Shown: positions 9,111-17,427, numbered from the stretch's first letter. The stretch: DNA of 56,885 nucleotides from VMCP01 sp964592635 (GCA_964592635.1 CAZQFZ010000002.1:1-56885); one strand, 5' to 3'. Made by a program: numbers and translations. The notes: generated from the sequence alone by a model not told the origin.

Positions 9111-9725
9111 TTATGAATTTACAATTCGGTCGATACTCATCCATAAACCACAAATCCAAGACACAATGAGAATGCTCAGTTCAAATTGATATTTATATTT
9201 GTTCATTTGTTGCTGATTTTCCCAATAAACATGCGGTGTAGCAAATTTTAATCCAAATAATACAGCCAAAAACAGGAGTTGACCCAGCTCTAGACCGATA
9301 TTGAATCCCAATAATTCGTAGAGTAAATTATTGGGACTTACACTAATTTGTTTGAGTTGATTGGAGAAGCCCATTCCGTGAATGAGTCCGAAAAACATGA
9401 TAGTGCCAAAATTTTGTTTGGCATCGGCTAAGTCTTTTTTATAGAATACATAATAAATACTCCGGGAGGCTCCCCAAAAAATGGTGAGAGCTATGGCGAT
9501 TTCAATCAGTGCTGGTGAAAAAAATACCACATTAAAGGCGCATAAAGCCAGTGTGAGCGAATGTCCTATGGTAAATGCTGTAACCCATGCAAGTATCGTT
9601 CTCCAGTGTTTGATGTTCAAAGGAGTAAACATGACCAACAAGAAAAGCATGTGATCGTAACCATTGAAATCCAATATGTGTCGGAATCCAAATGTTAACC
9701 AAAAAAACCAATCAATTTGAAACAC
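9111..9725 (-). CDS. HupE/UreJ-family membrane protein
   Basis: 204 residues with about six hydrophobic segments. The N-terminal GFRHILDFNGYDHMLFLL motif and the later GLIHGMGFS are signatures of the HupE/UreJ family. Known members take up nickel or cobalt for hydrogenase or urease. Neither enzyme is encoded nearby; this short version pairs here with an M1 peptidase and a DUF6702 gene, so metal transport is only a family-based guess. No ATG fits the family start, so the GTG at 9723-9725 is used. A promoter-like element lies about 65 bp upstream. Confidence 0.8.
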   Translation of the reverse strand: MFQIDWFFWLTFGFRHILDFNGYDHMLFLLVMFTPLNIKHWRTILAWVTAFTIGHSLTLALCAFNVVFFSPALIEIAIALTIFWGASRSIYYVFYKKDLADAKQNFGTIMFFGLIHGMGFSNQLKQISVSPNNLLYELLGFNIGLELGQLLFLAVLFGLKFATPHVYWENQQQMNKYKYQFELSILIVSWICGLWMSIDRIVNS

Positions 9726-9789
9726 TATTATGGAATTGAGTAGTATAAATTTAACTTTGGAGCAAATCTGCGTATATTTATCGATTATT

Positions 9790-9818
9790 CAAAAGTATTC
9801 AAATAAAAATACAGTCAA
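9790..9818 (-). promoter_or_regulatory. Candidate promoter of the HupE-like/M1 peptidase genes
   Basis: On the minus strand, TTG (9816-9818), an 18-bp spacer and TACTTTTG (9790-9797) fit the Bacteroidota -33/-7 pattern. It lies in the 111-bp divergent region shared with the DUF6702 gene. On the plus strand the same region has a TAACTTTG (9752-9759) without a clear -33 partner. Confidence 0.55.
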
Positions 9819-9836
9819 TTAGAGCTACTTACATTT

Positions 9837-10463
9837 ATGAATCGTCTATTCTCCGGAATTCAATCTTACATTAAAAACAGATACATTAAATTTGGATTGT
9901 TGTGTGCCTTTACAGCACTCACTTTGGAAATAACATCGTCATTTATCAAACATCCCTTTTTTGTAGGTATCACCGATTTGAATGTAGATCTTCGCAATGC
10001 TAAGAGAGAAAGTTGGGAACTCAAAGTGAAATTATTTACCGATGATTTTGAGGCAGCTTTTCAAAAGGAAACCGGAGTTCGTTTGCCCAGCGATTTTCAA
10101 AACATCCCCCGAGAAAGCGAAGAAGGGAAAGTGCTTTATCCGTTGATGGAATCTTTTTTTAAAAAGAACTTAATCGTAACATGGTGGGTTTTGCAATTTT
10201 CACATAGCAAAAGAGAAGAATTGCCACTAGAATTGATTCATTTTCAACCCGCGGAGGAATCAACACAGTTTACGTTTACCATTAAATTGCCGCAGAAAAA
10301 ATGGGTGGCCATGGCCAAAAGAACCGAAACTGTAAGAATTTATAATCGTTTGCTCATGTCGTTCAAAAACGAACAAAAACACATTATTCACTGCACTTGG
10401 AATGGAAAACGAAAGAGTGATTATGTGGATTTGAATCGACCACAATTTGAGTGGGTTTTTTAA
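9837..10463 (+). CDS. DUF6702-family exported protein
   Basis: 208 residues. A hydrophobic signal segment (about 17-33) is followed by KHPFFVGITDLNVDLRNAKRESWELKVKLFTDDFEAAF. This HP-x-GIT-D-...-KLFTDDFE pattern is the hallmark of the DUF6702 family of Bacteroidota, which has no known function. It is divergent from the HupE-like and M1 peptidase genes, an arrangement that I recall as recurrent in the phylum. Together these suggest a shared envelope process. It carries one copy of the dispersed TCCCCCGA motif (10105-10112, encoding I-P-R-E). The next gene starts 12 bp downstream, so the two may be co-transcribed. Confidence 0.7.
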   Translation: MNRLFSGIQSYIKNRYIKFGLLCAFTALTLEITSSFIKHPFFVGITDLNVDLRNAKRESWELKVKLFTDDFEAAFQKETGVRLPSDFQNIPRESEEGKVLYPLMESFFKKNLIVTWWVLQFSHSKREELPLELIHFQPAEESTQFTFTIKLPQKKWVAMAKRTETVRIYNRLLMSFKNEQKHIIHCTWNGKRKSDYVDLNRPQFEWVF

Positions 10464-10475
10464 TTATTAACAAAC

Positions 10476-11531
10476 ATGAAAATATCTCCAACCGAAACAT
10501 ATTCAACTCATTCTAATTGGTTCCAGTTAACTGCCCTTTGGGCGTTTGTGGAAGTTACTCTGGGCGGACTGCTACACGCGATCCGTCTTCCTTTAACCGG
10601 CCTAGTGGTTGGAGGATCGGCAGTTGCCATACTCTGTGCAATGGCCTATACTTCAAAAAATATTTGGAAAGACATTGTGCGGGCAACAGGAGTAGTTTTG
10701 GTTGTAAAAGCAGGCGCTAGTCCACATTCACCCATACCCGCTTATTTGGCAGTGAGCTTTCAAGGTTTTGCAGCGGCATTGCTGTTTTCAATCATTCGCA
10801 ACTACAAATTGGCTACAGTTGTATTTGCCGTGTTGGCCATGTTGGAGTCCGCACTGCAAAAGTTACTGACCTTAGTCATCATGTACGGTAAGTCGCTTAA
10901 ATATGCAATTGATGTGTTCAGCAATTCCTTGGTAAAAGAATTGCATTTGGACTTGTACTTTCACCATTCTTCCATTTCAGCTGCCGATGGTTTGGCCGTA
11001 ATATATATATCGTTATATGTTCTTTGGGGATGTGTGCTCGGATTTCGAATGGCCGGTTTTCCCAATCGAATTGCATCACTCCAAGAAATTGTTAAAACCA
11101 AATCCAAGGAATACAAAGAAGTGAATACGATGTTTCAAAAACGCATTGGTAACGGGAAGTATGTTTTTTGGTTGGTTTACGCAGTGGTTTTAGTATCTAT
11201 GATCCTGATTCTGAGTTTGGTGGAAGACTCTAAACACAATTTGTATTATGTGCTTCTAAGGAGTTTGTCGGCTACAATCCTATTGTTTATTGTTATAAAC
11301 CCATTGTTCAATTTTTGGGTGAAACGAAAAGCCAAAAAAAATCATAACGCAATGTTAGTAAACGACATCACCCAGCATTTTATGCAATTTCGAATTGATT
11401 ATAAATTTAGCTTATACTGCGTTGAAAAAAAACAATTTTTGCTCCTGCGCTATATCCGCGCAATGGAATTCATGATTGCTATCCGCCTGAAATACCAAGA
11501 AATTCATTCTGAAAATTCCCCCAAACCGTGA
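10476..11531 (+). CDS. Multi-pass membrane protein resembling an ECF transporter S component, unknown function
   Basis: 351 residues. The N-terminal half has about five to six hydrophobic helices with WAFVEVTLGGLLHAIRLPLTG, VKAGASPHSPIPAYLAV and QGFAAALLF. Small-residue helices with this LGG...HA...P.TG pattern resemble S components of energy-coupling-factor transporters. The C-terminal half has a basic loop, two to three further helices and a charged tail (HFMQFRIDYKF). No family can be named with certainty. It lies directly upstream of the NTPase-MobA and FdhD genes, so a role in metal or cofactor supply to the molybdoenzyme is a contextual inference. It is 12 bp after the DUF6702 gene. Confidence 0.55.
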   Translation: MKISPTETYSTHSNWFQLTALWAFVEVTLGGLLHAIRLPLTGLVVGGSAVAILCAMAYTSKNIWKDIVRATGVVLVVKAGASPHSPIPAYLAVSFQGFAAALLFSIIRNYKLATVVFAVLAMLESALQKLLTLVIMYGKSLKYAIDVFSNSLVKELHLDLYFHHSSISAADGLAVIYISLYVLWGCVLGFRMAGFPNRIASLQEIVKTKSKEYKEVNTMFQKRIGNGKYVFWLVYAVVLVSMILILSLVEDSKHNLYYVLLRSLSATILLFIVINPLFNFWVKRKAKKNHNAMLVNDITQHFMQFRIDYKFSLYCVEKKQFLLLRYIRAMEFMIAIRLKYQEIHSENSPKP

Positions 11532-11643
11532 AGATGGAGGAGTAGAAATATGTTAGAAATAGTTACTTAGAAACCCAGAATATTGAATTCATTTTTGCCG
11601 TTAAATGTTCGTTTGTTCAAGTACAAACAGAAAATCCATCAAC

Positions 11644-12870
11644 ATGCTTAATCCATCCATTTTTTTGTTTTCGGGGGAAGTTCGGTCAGGTAAAACTACT
11701 GTTTTGCGACATTGGATTCGATTGATGCAGGCGAATGGAAAGCGGTTTGCGGGTGCGGTTTCTTTAGACTCAAAACCCGCAGTTAATTCAACAGCGAGGC
11801 AATTGGATCAGTCAACCATTCAACATCCCCGCAAATCAATGAATTTGAGGAGGTTGATGAATGTTAGTACCCAGAAATGCGTGGAATTCGAATTGGAATC
11901 TGAAAACGTAGCGGATGAATTTTGTGTAAAAGTGGGTCGGTTTGTATTTAGCAAAAGTGCTTTTGCTCAAGGAATTCAATGGCTTCAAAACGGACTGCAA
12001 GATGAAAATACGGATTGGTTGGTTTTGGATGAAATTGGAATGCTCGAATTACATCGAAACGAGGGATTTGAACCTGAATTGACTCGTTTTTTTGAGGTGT
12101 ATCATCATACAGTAGAACTCCGAAAAGCTCAGGGTAAGCCATTTCCTAAACTAATTTTGGTGGTCCGAGAAGCATTAGTATCTGATTTTGAATTGCAACA
12201 CGGCTCGCGATTCGAAATTTGCAAAGTGTTTAAACATACCATTTTTGAGTTGGATTCATTTCCCTTTGGAAATGGGTCAAACATACCTGGCTTGTATGGT
12301 TTGGTGCTGGGCGGTGGACAAAGCAGTCGCATGGGATATCCCAAATACCGTATCATTTATCAAAACCATCAACCACAATGGCAGCGACTTACATTAGCGA
12401 TGCAGGAATGGGTAGTTCACTGCGGAATTAACATCCCCAAAGAAAATGAGAGCGAACCATCATCGGGTAATGAAGAATTGCCTTCCAATTGCAGCTGGGA
12501 ATTTGATCATGATACTTGGGGTAATTCGGGTCCTATCGGCGGTATATTGAGTTATTTTGAATATTTAAATGATTCTGAAATACAGGCAATGCTGGTGGTT
12601 GCAGTAGATTATCCGTATTTGCGGGACGCTGCATTGAAGGAATTGATGCATGTACACCGCTTGACCAAGAAATCCGTTTTTTATTTAGATGATTCGACCC
12701 ATATCATCAATGGGTTGATCGGAGTGTATTCCAAGCAACATTTACTTGAATTGCGGACTTGGTTTAAGAAAGGAAACCAGTCTCTCAGTCGATTTCTAAA
12801 AGAAAGATCCGCTGATATTTTTTTGCTCACGCCTCAGAATTGGATTGAATTGACGAGTGTTGATGAATGA
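11644..12870 (+). CDS. THEP1-like nucleoside-triphosphatase fused to MobA-like guanylyltransferase
   Basis: 408 residues in two domains. Residues 1-~210 are a P-loop NTPase of the THEP1 type: Walker A GEVRSGKT (11-18), and a Walker B region LVLDEIGMLEL with D129-E130 as in that family. Residues ~216-408 are a molybdenum-cofactor guanylyltransferase domain with GLVLGGGQSSRMGYPKYR (from ~218) and a VVAVDYPYL metal site. MobA attaches GMP to molybdopterin to form the MGD cofactor. ATG 11644 is preferred because the P-loop then begins at the usual distance; an upstream ATG at 11605 would add 13 residues. The stop overlaps the fdhD start by 4 bp (ATGA), implying translational coupling. Confidence 0.8.
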   Translation: MLNPSIFLFSGEVRSGKTTVLRHWIRLMQANGKRFAGAVSLDSKPAVNSTARQLDQSTIQHPRKSMNLRRLMNVSTQKCVEFELESENVADEFCVKVGRFVFSKSAFAQGIQWLQNGLQDENTDWLVLDEIGMLELHRNEGFEPELTRFFEVYHHTVELRKAQGKPFPKLILVVREALVSDFELQHGSRFEICKVFKHTIFELDSFPFGNGSNIPGLYGLVLGGGQSSRMGYPKYRIIYQNHQPQWQRLTLAMQEWVVHCGINIPKENESEPSSGNEELPSNCSWEFDHDTWGNSGPIGGILSYFEYLNDSEIQAMLVVAVDYPYLRDAALKELMHVHRLTKKSVFYLDDSTHIINGLIGVYSKQHLLELRTWFKKGNQSLSRFLKERSADIFLLTPQNWIELTSVDE

Positions 12871-13736
12871 ATATTGCCGGAAAAGAACAGCTAAAGGAGT
12901 TTAAAATTATGACAAAATACAGTTTGATGCCTTTTGAAATAGACCGTTTTGAAAACGGGAAATGGAAAGCGGAAACCGATTTATTGTCGGTTGAAGAACC
13001 ACTATTGATCCGTTTGATTTCTGGGGATGAGTATCATGAAAGCAATTTAACGTCGCTGGATTTGTCGGTTACCATGCGCACTCCCGGAAATGATCGGGAA
13101 TTGGCTTTGGGTTTTTTGTTTACGGAGGGGATTATTCGTAGTGTGGAAGATGTTTCGGACGTTATTTTTGGGGATGGGGAGGTGGGCGTAGAGATACGCA
13201 ACTTTGCTGGATTGGATTTGAAGAAATTGGAGCGACACTTTTACACTACTTCAAGTTGTGGAGTTTGCGGAAAGGCATCGATAGATGCGGTGAAATTAGC
13301 TTGTCCGATCATTGTGCCTGCCAAAACATGGAGTGTTTCATCGGAATTAATTTTGGGTTTGTCGGATTCGTTGCGAAAGGCACAAGATGGTTTTGAGCAC
13401 AGTGGAGGCATACATGCTTCCGGGTTGTTTGATTTAGAAGGGAGATTGCTGGATATTTCGGAGGATGTGGGTCGGCACAATGCATTAGATAAATTGATTG
13501 GTAGGGCATTGGAACGGGGAGAGGTTCCGATGTTTGAGCGGATTTTGTTATTAAGTGGTCGCGCCAGTTTTGAACTGGTTCAAAAAGCCAGCATGGCTGG
13601 CTTGCGCATGATATGCGCCATTGGCGCTCCTTCTAGTTTGGCAGTTGAATTAGCCGAAGAGTACCACATTACGTTGGTGGGCTTCCTGAAACCGAATCGT
13701 TTCAATGTGTACACCGCCCCAGAGAGGGTGGTGTGA
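12867..13736 (+). CDS. fdhD: Formate dehydrogenase accessory sulfurtransferase FdhD
   Basis: 289 residues with all FdhD landmarks: the SSCGVCGK loop with C131 and C134 (equivalent to the catalytic CxxC pair), RTPGNDRELALGFLFTEGI, VGRHNALDK and LLSGRASFELVQKA. FdhD takes sulfur from a cysteine desulfurase and inserts it into the bis-MGD molybdenum centre before the apoenzyme folds. The client is very probably the FdhF/YdeP-type oxidoreductase 1.4 kb downstream. The start overlaps the MobA-fusion stop; an internal ATG at 12909 would give 275 residues and is also possible. Confidence 0.95.
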   Translation: MNIAGKEQLKEFKIMTKYSLMPFEIDRFENGKWKAETDLLSVEEPLLIRLISGDEYHESNLTSLDLSVTMRTPGNDRELALGFLFTEGIIRSVEDVSDVIFGDGEVGVEIRNFAGLDLKKLERHFYTTSSCGVCGKASIDAVKLACPIIVPAKTWSVSSELILGLSDSLRKAQDGFEHSGGIHASGLFDLEGRLLDISEDVGRHNALDKLIGRALERGEVPMFERILLLSGRASFELVQKASMAGLRMICAIGAPSSLAVELAEEYHITLVGFLKPNRFNVYTAPERVV

Positions 13737-13777
13737 TAAAATAACAGATAAGCAAATTGATGATCTGTATGCACAAT

Positions 13778-13815
13778 TTAGCAGTTGGGTTGTGTGTGAT
13801 GCTGCTAATTTTTTA
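13778..13815 (+). terminator. Weak candidate terminator after fdhD
   Basis: TTAGCAG (13778-13784) pairs with CTGCTAA (13802-13808) across a 17-nt loop, followed by seven T with few interruptions. It sits 42 bp after the fdhD stop. The large loop lowers confidence. Apart from this and the hairpin at 13941, positions 13737-13982 show no gene. Confidence 0.35.
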
Positions 13816-13940
13816 CATCACTGCTCAAATAATTATTCATTACAGCAATGCAAAATGGTAGGTGTTCGGTTGAATTGACAGAAAAAAGTACTTTGATTCT
13901 TGAAATTTGCGACGTGTTAAAAAGTGTAATGCAAAAAAAA

Positions 13941-13964
13941 GCGAGGCCTGGGCCTCGCTTTTTT
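13941..13964. terminator. Bidirectional terminator between fdhD and the small exported protein gene
   Basis: Perfect 8-bp stem GCGAGGCC (13941-13948) / GGCCTCGC (13951-13958) with a 2-nt loop core, flanked by eight A and six T. It serves the minus-strand gene ending at 13983 and probably also transcripts from fdhD. Confidence 0.9.
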
Positions 13965-13982
13965 AAAATTTAATAGATTGAA

Positions 13983-14441
13983 TTACTTCAATTTGTAAAG
14001 AGTGATGTTGTAACCAGCGCGGTTGTCACCTTTTAAAGTGATTTGAGCATCAACTGATCTTCCACCAGCAGCATTCTTCAAAGTGTTGTACTGAGCTTGT
14101 GACATAAAGAAGCAACCTTTGTAATCTTGAGCAGCAACAAAATCTACGTCAACTGCAACGAAACCTCTTGGAGGATTGCAAGTAGTAACTGCAGCACCTT
14201 GACCGTTAGGACCTGGAGCTGGAGCACCAGCTTGAGGAGCACCAGTTGGAGCTGGAGCAACTGCACCTGCAGGAGCGTTTTGGTTGTTAGAGAAATCCAA
14301 TTTTACGTTAGTTAAAGTAACTACTTTACCGTTGTAGATTGCTGGATTTTGTGCGAATTGTTCACCTGCTACAGTCATTTGAGCTTTTGACATTCCGATT
14401 ACCGCGAAAGCGATTGCGAAGAAAGTTGTGATTTTTTTCAT
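13983..14441 (-). CDS. Small exported protein with Ala/Pro/Gly-rich linker, unknown function
   Basis: 152 residues from ATG 14441, chosen because it begins a clean signal peptide (MKKITTFFAIAFAVIGMSKA, cleavage near 20-21). The mature part has an N-terminal segment (QNPAIYNGKVVTL), an Ala/Pro/Gly-rich low-complexity linker (about 56-85), and a C-terminal part with two cysteines (C88, C110) and a regular ending (LKGDNRAGYNITLYKLK). No family is recognised; the NGKVVTLTNVK start recalls OB-fold-like periplasmic proteins. It sits inside the molybdoenzyme cluster on the opposite strand. Two sigma-54-type promoter elements lie upstream and a strong terminator downstream, suggesting a highly and specifically expressed gene. 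Confidence 0.75.
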   Translation of the reverse strand: MKKITTFFAIAFAVIGMSKAQMTVAGEQFAQNPAIYNGKVVTLTNVKLDFSNNQNAPAGAVAPAPTGAPQAGAPAPGPNGQGAAVTTCNPPRGFVAVDVDFVAAQDYKGCFFMSQAQYNTLKNAAGGRSVDAQITLKGDNRAGYNITLYKLK

Positions 14442-14473
14442 ATTTTTTTTTATTTGGGTTTGTTGTTTCGTTA

Positions 14474-14493
14474 CTTTCAAAAACCGTGCCAAA
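14474..14493 (-). promoter_or_regulatory. Sigma-54-type promoter element, proximal copy
   Basis: On the minus strand TGGCAC (14491-14486), a 5-nt spacer and TTGAA (14480-14476) fit the -24/-12 sigma-54 consensus TGGCAC-N5-TTGCA with one change. The predicted start site lies about 20-25 nt before the ATG at 14441. Confidence 0.65.
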
Positions 14494-14587
14494 AAATGTT
14501 GTTGTGAAATTTTTGTTCAGCGGTTGATGTTTATTTGCAATTTATACTTTTTTTTCTATTTACCGTTTTTTTTGGGTTGAAAAACAA

Positions 14588-14607
14588 CTTTCAAAAACCG
14601 TGCCAAA
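14588..14607 (-). promoter_or_regulatory. Sigma-54-type promoter element, distal copy
   Basis: An identical repeat of the proximal element (21 matching bases) 114 bp further upstream: TGGCAC at 14605-14600 and TTGAA at 14594-14590 on the minus strand. It may be a second RpoN promoter or a binding site retained by duplication. Confidence 0.55.
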
Positions 14608-14658
14608 CTTTAAATTTATTTTTAACTGGTTTCATTTTCGATTCATTCTTGGTTGTCC

Positions 14659-14666
14659 TATTTTTG
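14659..14666 (+). promoter_or_regulatory. -7 promoter element of the DUF7009-like gene
   Basis: TATTTTTG matches TAnnTTTG and lies 6 bp before ATG 14673, so the transcript could be leaderless or nearly so. No clear -33 element. Confidence 0.35.
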
Positions 14667-14672
14667 TAATTG

Positions 14673-15044
14673 ATGAAGATTAGAATAAAAGGAAATTCGA
14701 TTCGTTTGCGATTGACCAAAACCGAAGTATCCAATTTTGAGACAACGGGAGTATTGGCAGAAACAACTCAAATGATCGGAGGTGAGTTTGTGTACACGTT
14801 AAGGGCATCATCGGATGTAGCAACGCTTTCTGCAGAATGGAAATCTCCCAACCAGATACAATTTCTTATGCCTGTGGATTTAGCTAGAGAATGGACAACT
14901 ACTGACCATATAGGTTACCAACATGTGTTGCAGCTTCCCAATGGTGCAGAATTGTTTTTATTGATTGAGAAAGATTTTGTTTGCTTAGATAATACATTTG
15001 AAGATCAAAGCGATAATTATCCCAATCCCAACGCAGCTTGTTAA
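14673..15044 (+). CDS. DUF7009-like small protein of the molybdoenzyme cluster
   Basis: 123 residues starting MKIRIKGNSIRLRLTKTEV; the first in-frame ATG is at 14673. No signal peptide or membrane helix. It looks like a compact beta-rich cytoplasmic protein (VYTLRASS, IQFLMPVDLAREW). I associate the MKIRIKGNSIRLRLT start with family DUF7009, found beside FdhF/YdeP-type oxidoreductase genes in Bacteroidota, but this is from memory. The C-terminus is rich in Asn, Asp and Pro with a terminal cysteine (NPNAAC). It precedes the oxidoreductase gene by 73 bp on the same strand and may assist its assembly; function unknown. Confidence 0.6.
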   Translation: MKIRIKGNSIRLRLTKTEVSNFETTGVLAETTQMIGGEFVYTLRASSDVATLSAEWKSPNQIQFLMPVDLAREWTTTDHIGYQHVLQLPNGAELFLLIEKDFVCLDNTFEDQSDNYPNPNAAC

Positions 15045-15103
15045 TCAAGCATAACCGAAAATGGCATAGGTAAAAGTGAAGTTGATTTCCAATTGTTAAA
15101 CCT

Positions 15104-15111
15104 TCCCCCGA
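15104..15111 (+). repeat. Intergenic copy of the dispersed TCCCCCGA motif
   Basis: Reads CTTCCCCCGAAAAAA and ends just before the oxidoreductase ATG at 15118, occupying the place of a ribosome-binding site. It is one of 18 exact copies in the window. Confidence 0.85.
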
Positions 15112-15117
15112 AAAAAT

Positions 15118-17427
15118 ATGACTAAAAAACACCATCAACCCAATCCAGAGAATCCAGAAGGTTTACTGAATTTGAAATTGCGTGAAGTGTCTGACGCAGC
15201 TGCAGGACTAACTGGGGTTAAAGTGGCTGTTCAGCATGTATTCTCTGAAATGGGCCCGGCTCGTGGCTTAAAGGCCCTGTTTAATTTGAATCAAAAAGGA
15301 GGAGTGGATTGTCCATCATGTGCTTGGCCGGATCCCGACGATGATCGATCAATAATAGGAGAGTATTGCGAGAATGGAGCAAAGGCCATTGCCGAGGAAG
15401 CAACGAGTAAAAAGTTAACGGCCGATTTTTTTGCCAAAAATTCTGTAGCGGAATTGAGTTTGCTGAACGATTACGAAATAGGTAAAAAAGGTCGGTTGGC
15501 AGAACCTATGTACCTGGCACCGAATGCCAGTCATTATGCTCCCATTTCTTGGGAAGATGCATTTGCAAAAATTGCCCACCACTTGAAATCGATGGATGAT
15601 CCTAATGAAGCGGTTTTTTACACCAGCGGTAGAACATCCAACGAAGCGGCATTTTTATATCAATTGTTTGTTCGGGAATTGGGCACAAACAACTTACCAG
15701 ATTGTTCAAACATGTGTCACGAATCGTCGGGAGTGGCCTTGTCGGAAAGCGTAGGAATTGGTAAGGGGAGTGTGAAATTGGAGGATTTTTACATTGCGGA
15801 TGTTATTTTCATTATAGGACAGAACCCGGGCACTAATCATCCTCGGATGTTAAGTGCTTTGCAAAAAGCGAAGGAGAAAGGTGCCATCATTATTTCTATC
15901 AATCCGTTGCCTGAAACTGGATTAGTGGCATTTAAAGATCCTCAGTCCATTAAGGGAGCTTTGGGGATTAAGGCGCGACTCACGGATTTGTTTTTGCAGG
16001 TGAAAATCAACGGCGATTTGCCATTAATGCAGGCCATTTCTTATCGGTTGATTGAAGAGGAAAATCGTTGTCCAGGGGAGGTGTTGGATCCCAAATTCAT
16101 ATCTGAACACACCCATGGATTTGAGAGTTGGAAATCAAATATTTTAAGTCAGGATTATGCTTGGTTGGTAGAGCAATCGGGCATCCCCCAAGAGCTCATC
16201 GAAAAAACGGTTGAGTTAATCGCAAATAAGAAGAAGATAATTGCATGTTGGGCCATGGGGTTGACACAGCATAAAAATGCTGTAGATACCATTAAAGAGG
16301 TGGTGAATTTGTTGATAGCGAAAGGCAGCATTGGAAAGCCGGGTGCGGGAACTTGTCCAGTGAGAGGCCATTCCAACGTGCAGGGAGATCGCACCATGGG
16401 TATTTATGAGAAGCCAAGTCAGGCATTTTTAGACAATATCAAACGGGTGTATGGATTTACGCCTCCTTCGGAACATGGACTGGATGTGGTAGATTGCATC
16501 AAGGCGATGCATGAGGGAAAGGTGAAGGTGTTTTTTGCTATGGGAGGGAACTTTTTGAGCGCTACTCCGGATACCTTATATACGGCAGATGCCTTAGAAA
16601 AGTGTGAATTAACGGTTCAAGTTTCAACAAAACTGAATCGTTCACATCTAATTACTGGTAAGGAGGCCCTTATTTTGCCTACGTTAGGAAGAACCGATCA
16701 CGATTATTTGAACGGTGAATTGCAGTTTGTAACCTGCGAAAATTCAATGGGCGTGATTCAAATGTCGAAAGGCGTTTTGAAACCCGTTTCAGATAGATTG
16801 AAGAGTGAACCCATCATTGTTTGTGAGTTGGCAAAAGCAGTATTGGGAAAGAAATCGGTTGTGAATTGGGATCGTTATATGGAACACTACGATTACATTC
16901 GTTGGGATATTGAACGAACCATACCCGGATTTGATTTATACAACGATAGAGCGCGATTACCCGGTGGGTTTTATTTGCCCAATTCAGCCCGCGAAGGGAA
17001 ATTTAACACGTTTACAGGAAAGGCCAATTTCAATGTGGCTCAGTTTGAACCACCTCAATTGCAGCCGGGCGAACTGATGATGATGACGGTGAGAAGTCAC
17101 GATCAGTTCAATACCACCATATACGGTTTGGATGATCGTTATCGAGGGATTTCCAATGAACGACGAGTGATATTTATGAATGAAAACGACATTTCTGCCT
17201 TGGGTTTTCAGGGGGGTGATCGTGTTGACTTGTTTAATTTTTTCGGGGGACGTGAGCGCGTGGCTCGAAATTTCATCATCATACCCTTCAGCATTCCGCA
17301 AGGATGTACTGCTACGTATTTCCCAGAAACCAATGTTTTGGTTCCCATTGATTCCGTTGCAGATAAAAGCAACACCCCCACATCTAAATTTATTGTATTG
17401 CAAATAAGACCACATGAAGGAAGTTGA
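15118..17427 (+). CDS. FdhF/YdeP-family molybdopterin oxidoreductase
   Basis: 769 residues, the usual length of the YdeP branch of the molybdopterin oxidoreductases. An N-terminal CPSC motif (C65, C68) precedes the MGD-binding domain. NMCHESSG places C200 where formate dehydrogenase H has its selenocysteine ligand. Further family segments are FIIGQNPGTNHPRM, CWAMGLTQHKNAVDTI, GTCPVRGHSNVQGDRTMG, LPTLGRTDHDY and the C-terminal molydop-binding domain (MMMTVRSHDQFNTTIYG). E. coli YdeP supports acid resistance; a true formate dehydrogenase role is not shown. The upstream fdhD and mobA fit its cofactor needs. The downstream pirin gene overlaps its last 14 bp. Confidence 0.9.
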   Translation: MTKKHHQPNPENPEGLLNLKLREVSDAAAGLTGVKVAVQHVFSEMGPARGLKALFNLNQKGGVDCPSCAWPDPDDDRSIIGEYCENGAKAIAEEATSKKLTADFFAKNSVAELSLLNDYEIGKKGRLAEPMYLAPNASHYAPISWEDAFAKIAHHLKSMDDPNEAVFYTSGRTSNEAAFLYQLFVRELGTNNLPDCSNMCHESSGVALSESVGIGKGSVKLEDFYIADVIFIIGQNPGTNHPRMLSALQKAKEKGAIIISINPLPETGLVAFKDPQSIKGALGIKARLTDLFLQVKINGDLPLMQAISYRLIEEENRCPGEVLDPKFISEHTHGFESWKSNILSQDYAWLVEQSGIPQELIEKTVELIANKKKIIACWAMGLTQHKNAVDTIKEVVNLLIAKGSIGKPGAGTCPVRGHSNVQGDRTMGIYEKPSQAFLDNIKRVYGFTPPSEHGLDVVDCIKAMHEGKVKVFFAMGGNFLSATPDTLYTADALEKCELTVQVSTKLNRSHLITGKEALILPTLGRTDHDYLNGELQFVTCENSMGVIQMSKGVLKPVSDRLKSEPIIVCELAKAVLGKKSVVNWDRYMEHYDYIRWDIERTIPGFDLYNDRARLPGGFYLPNSAREGKFNTFTGKANFNVAQFEPPQLQPGELMMMTVRSHDQFNTTIYGLDDRYRGISNERRVIFMNENDISALGFQGGDRVDLFNFFGGRERVARNFIIIPFSIPQGCTATYFPETNVLVPIDSVADKSNTPTSKFIVLQIRPHEGS

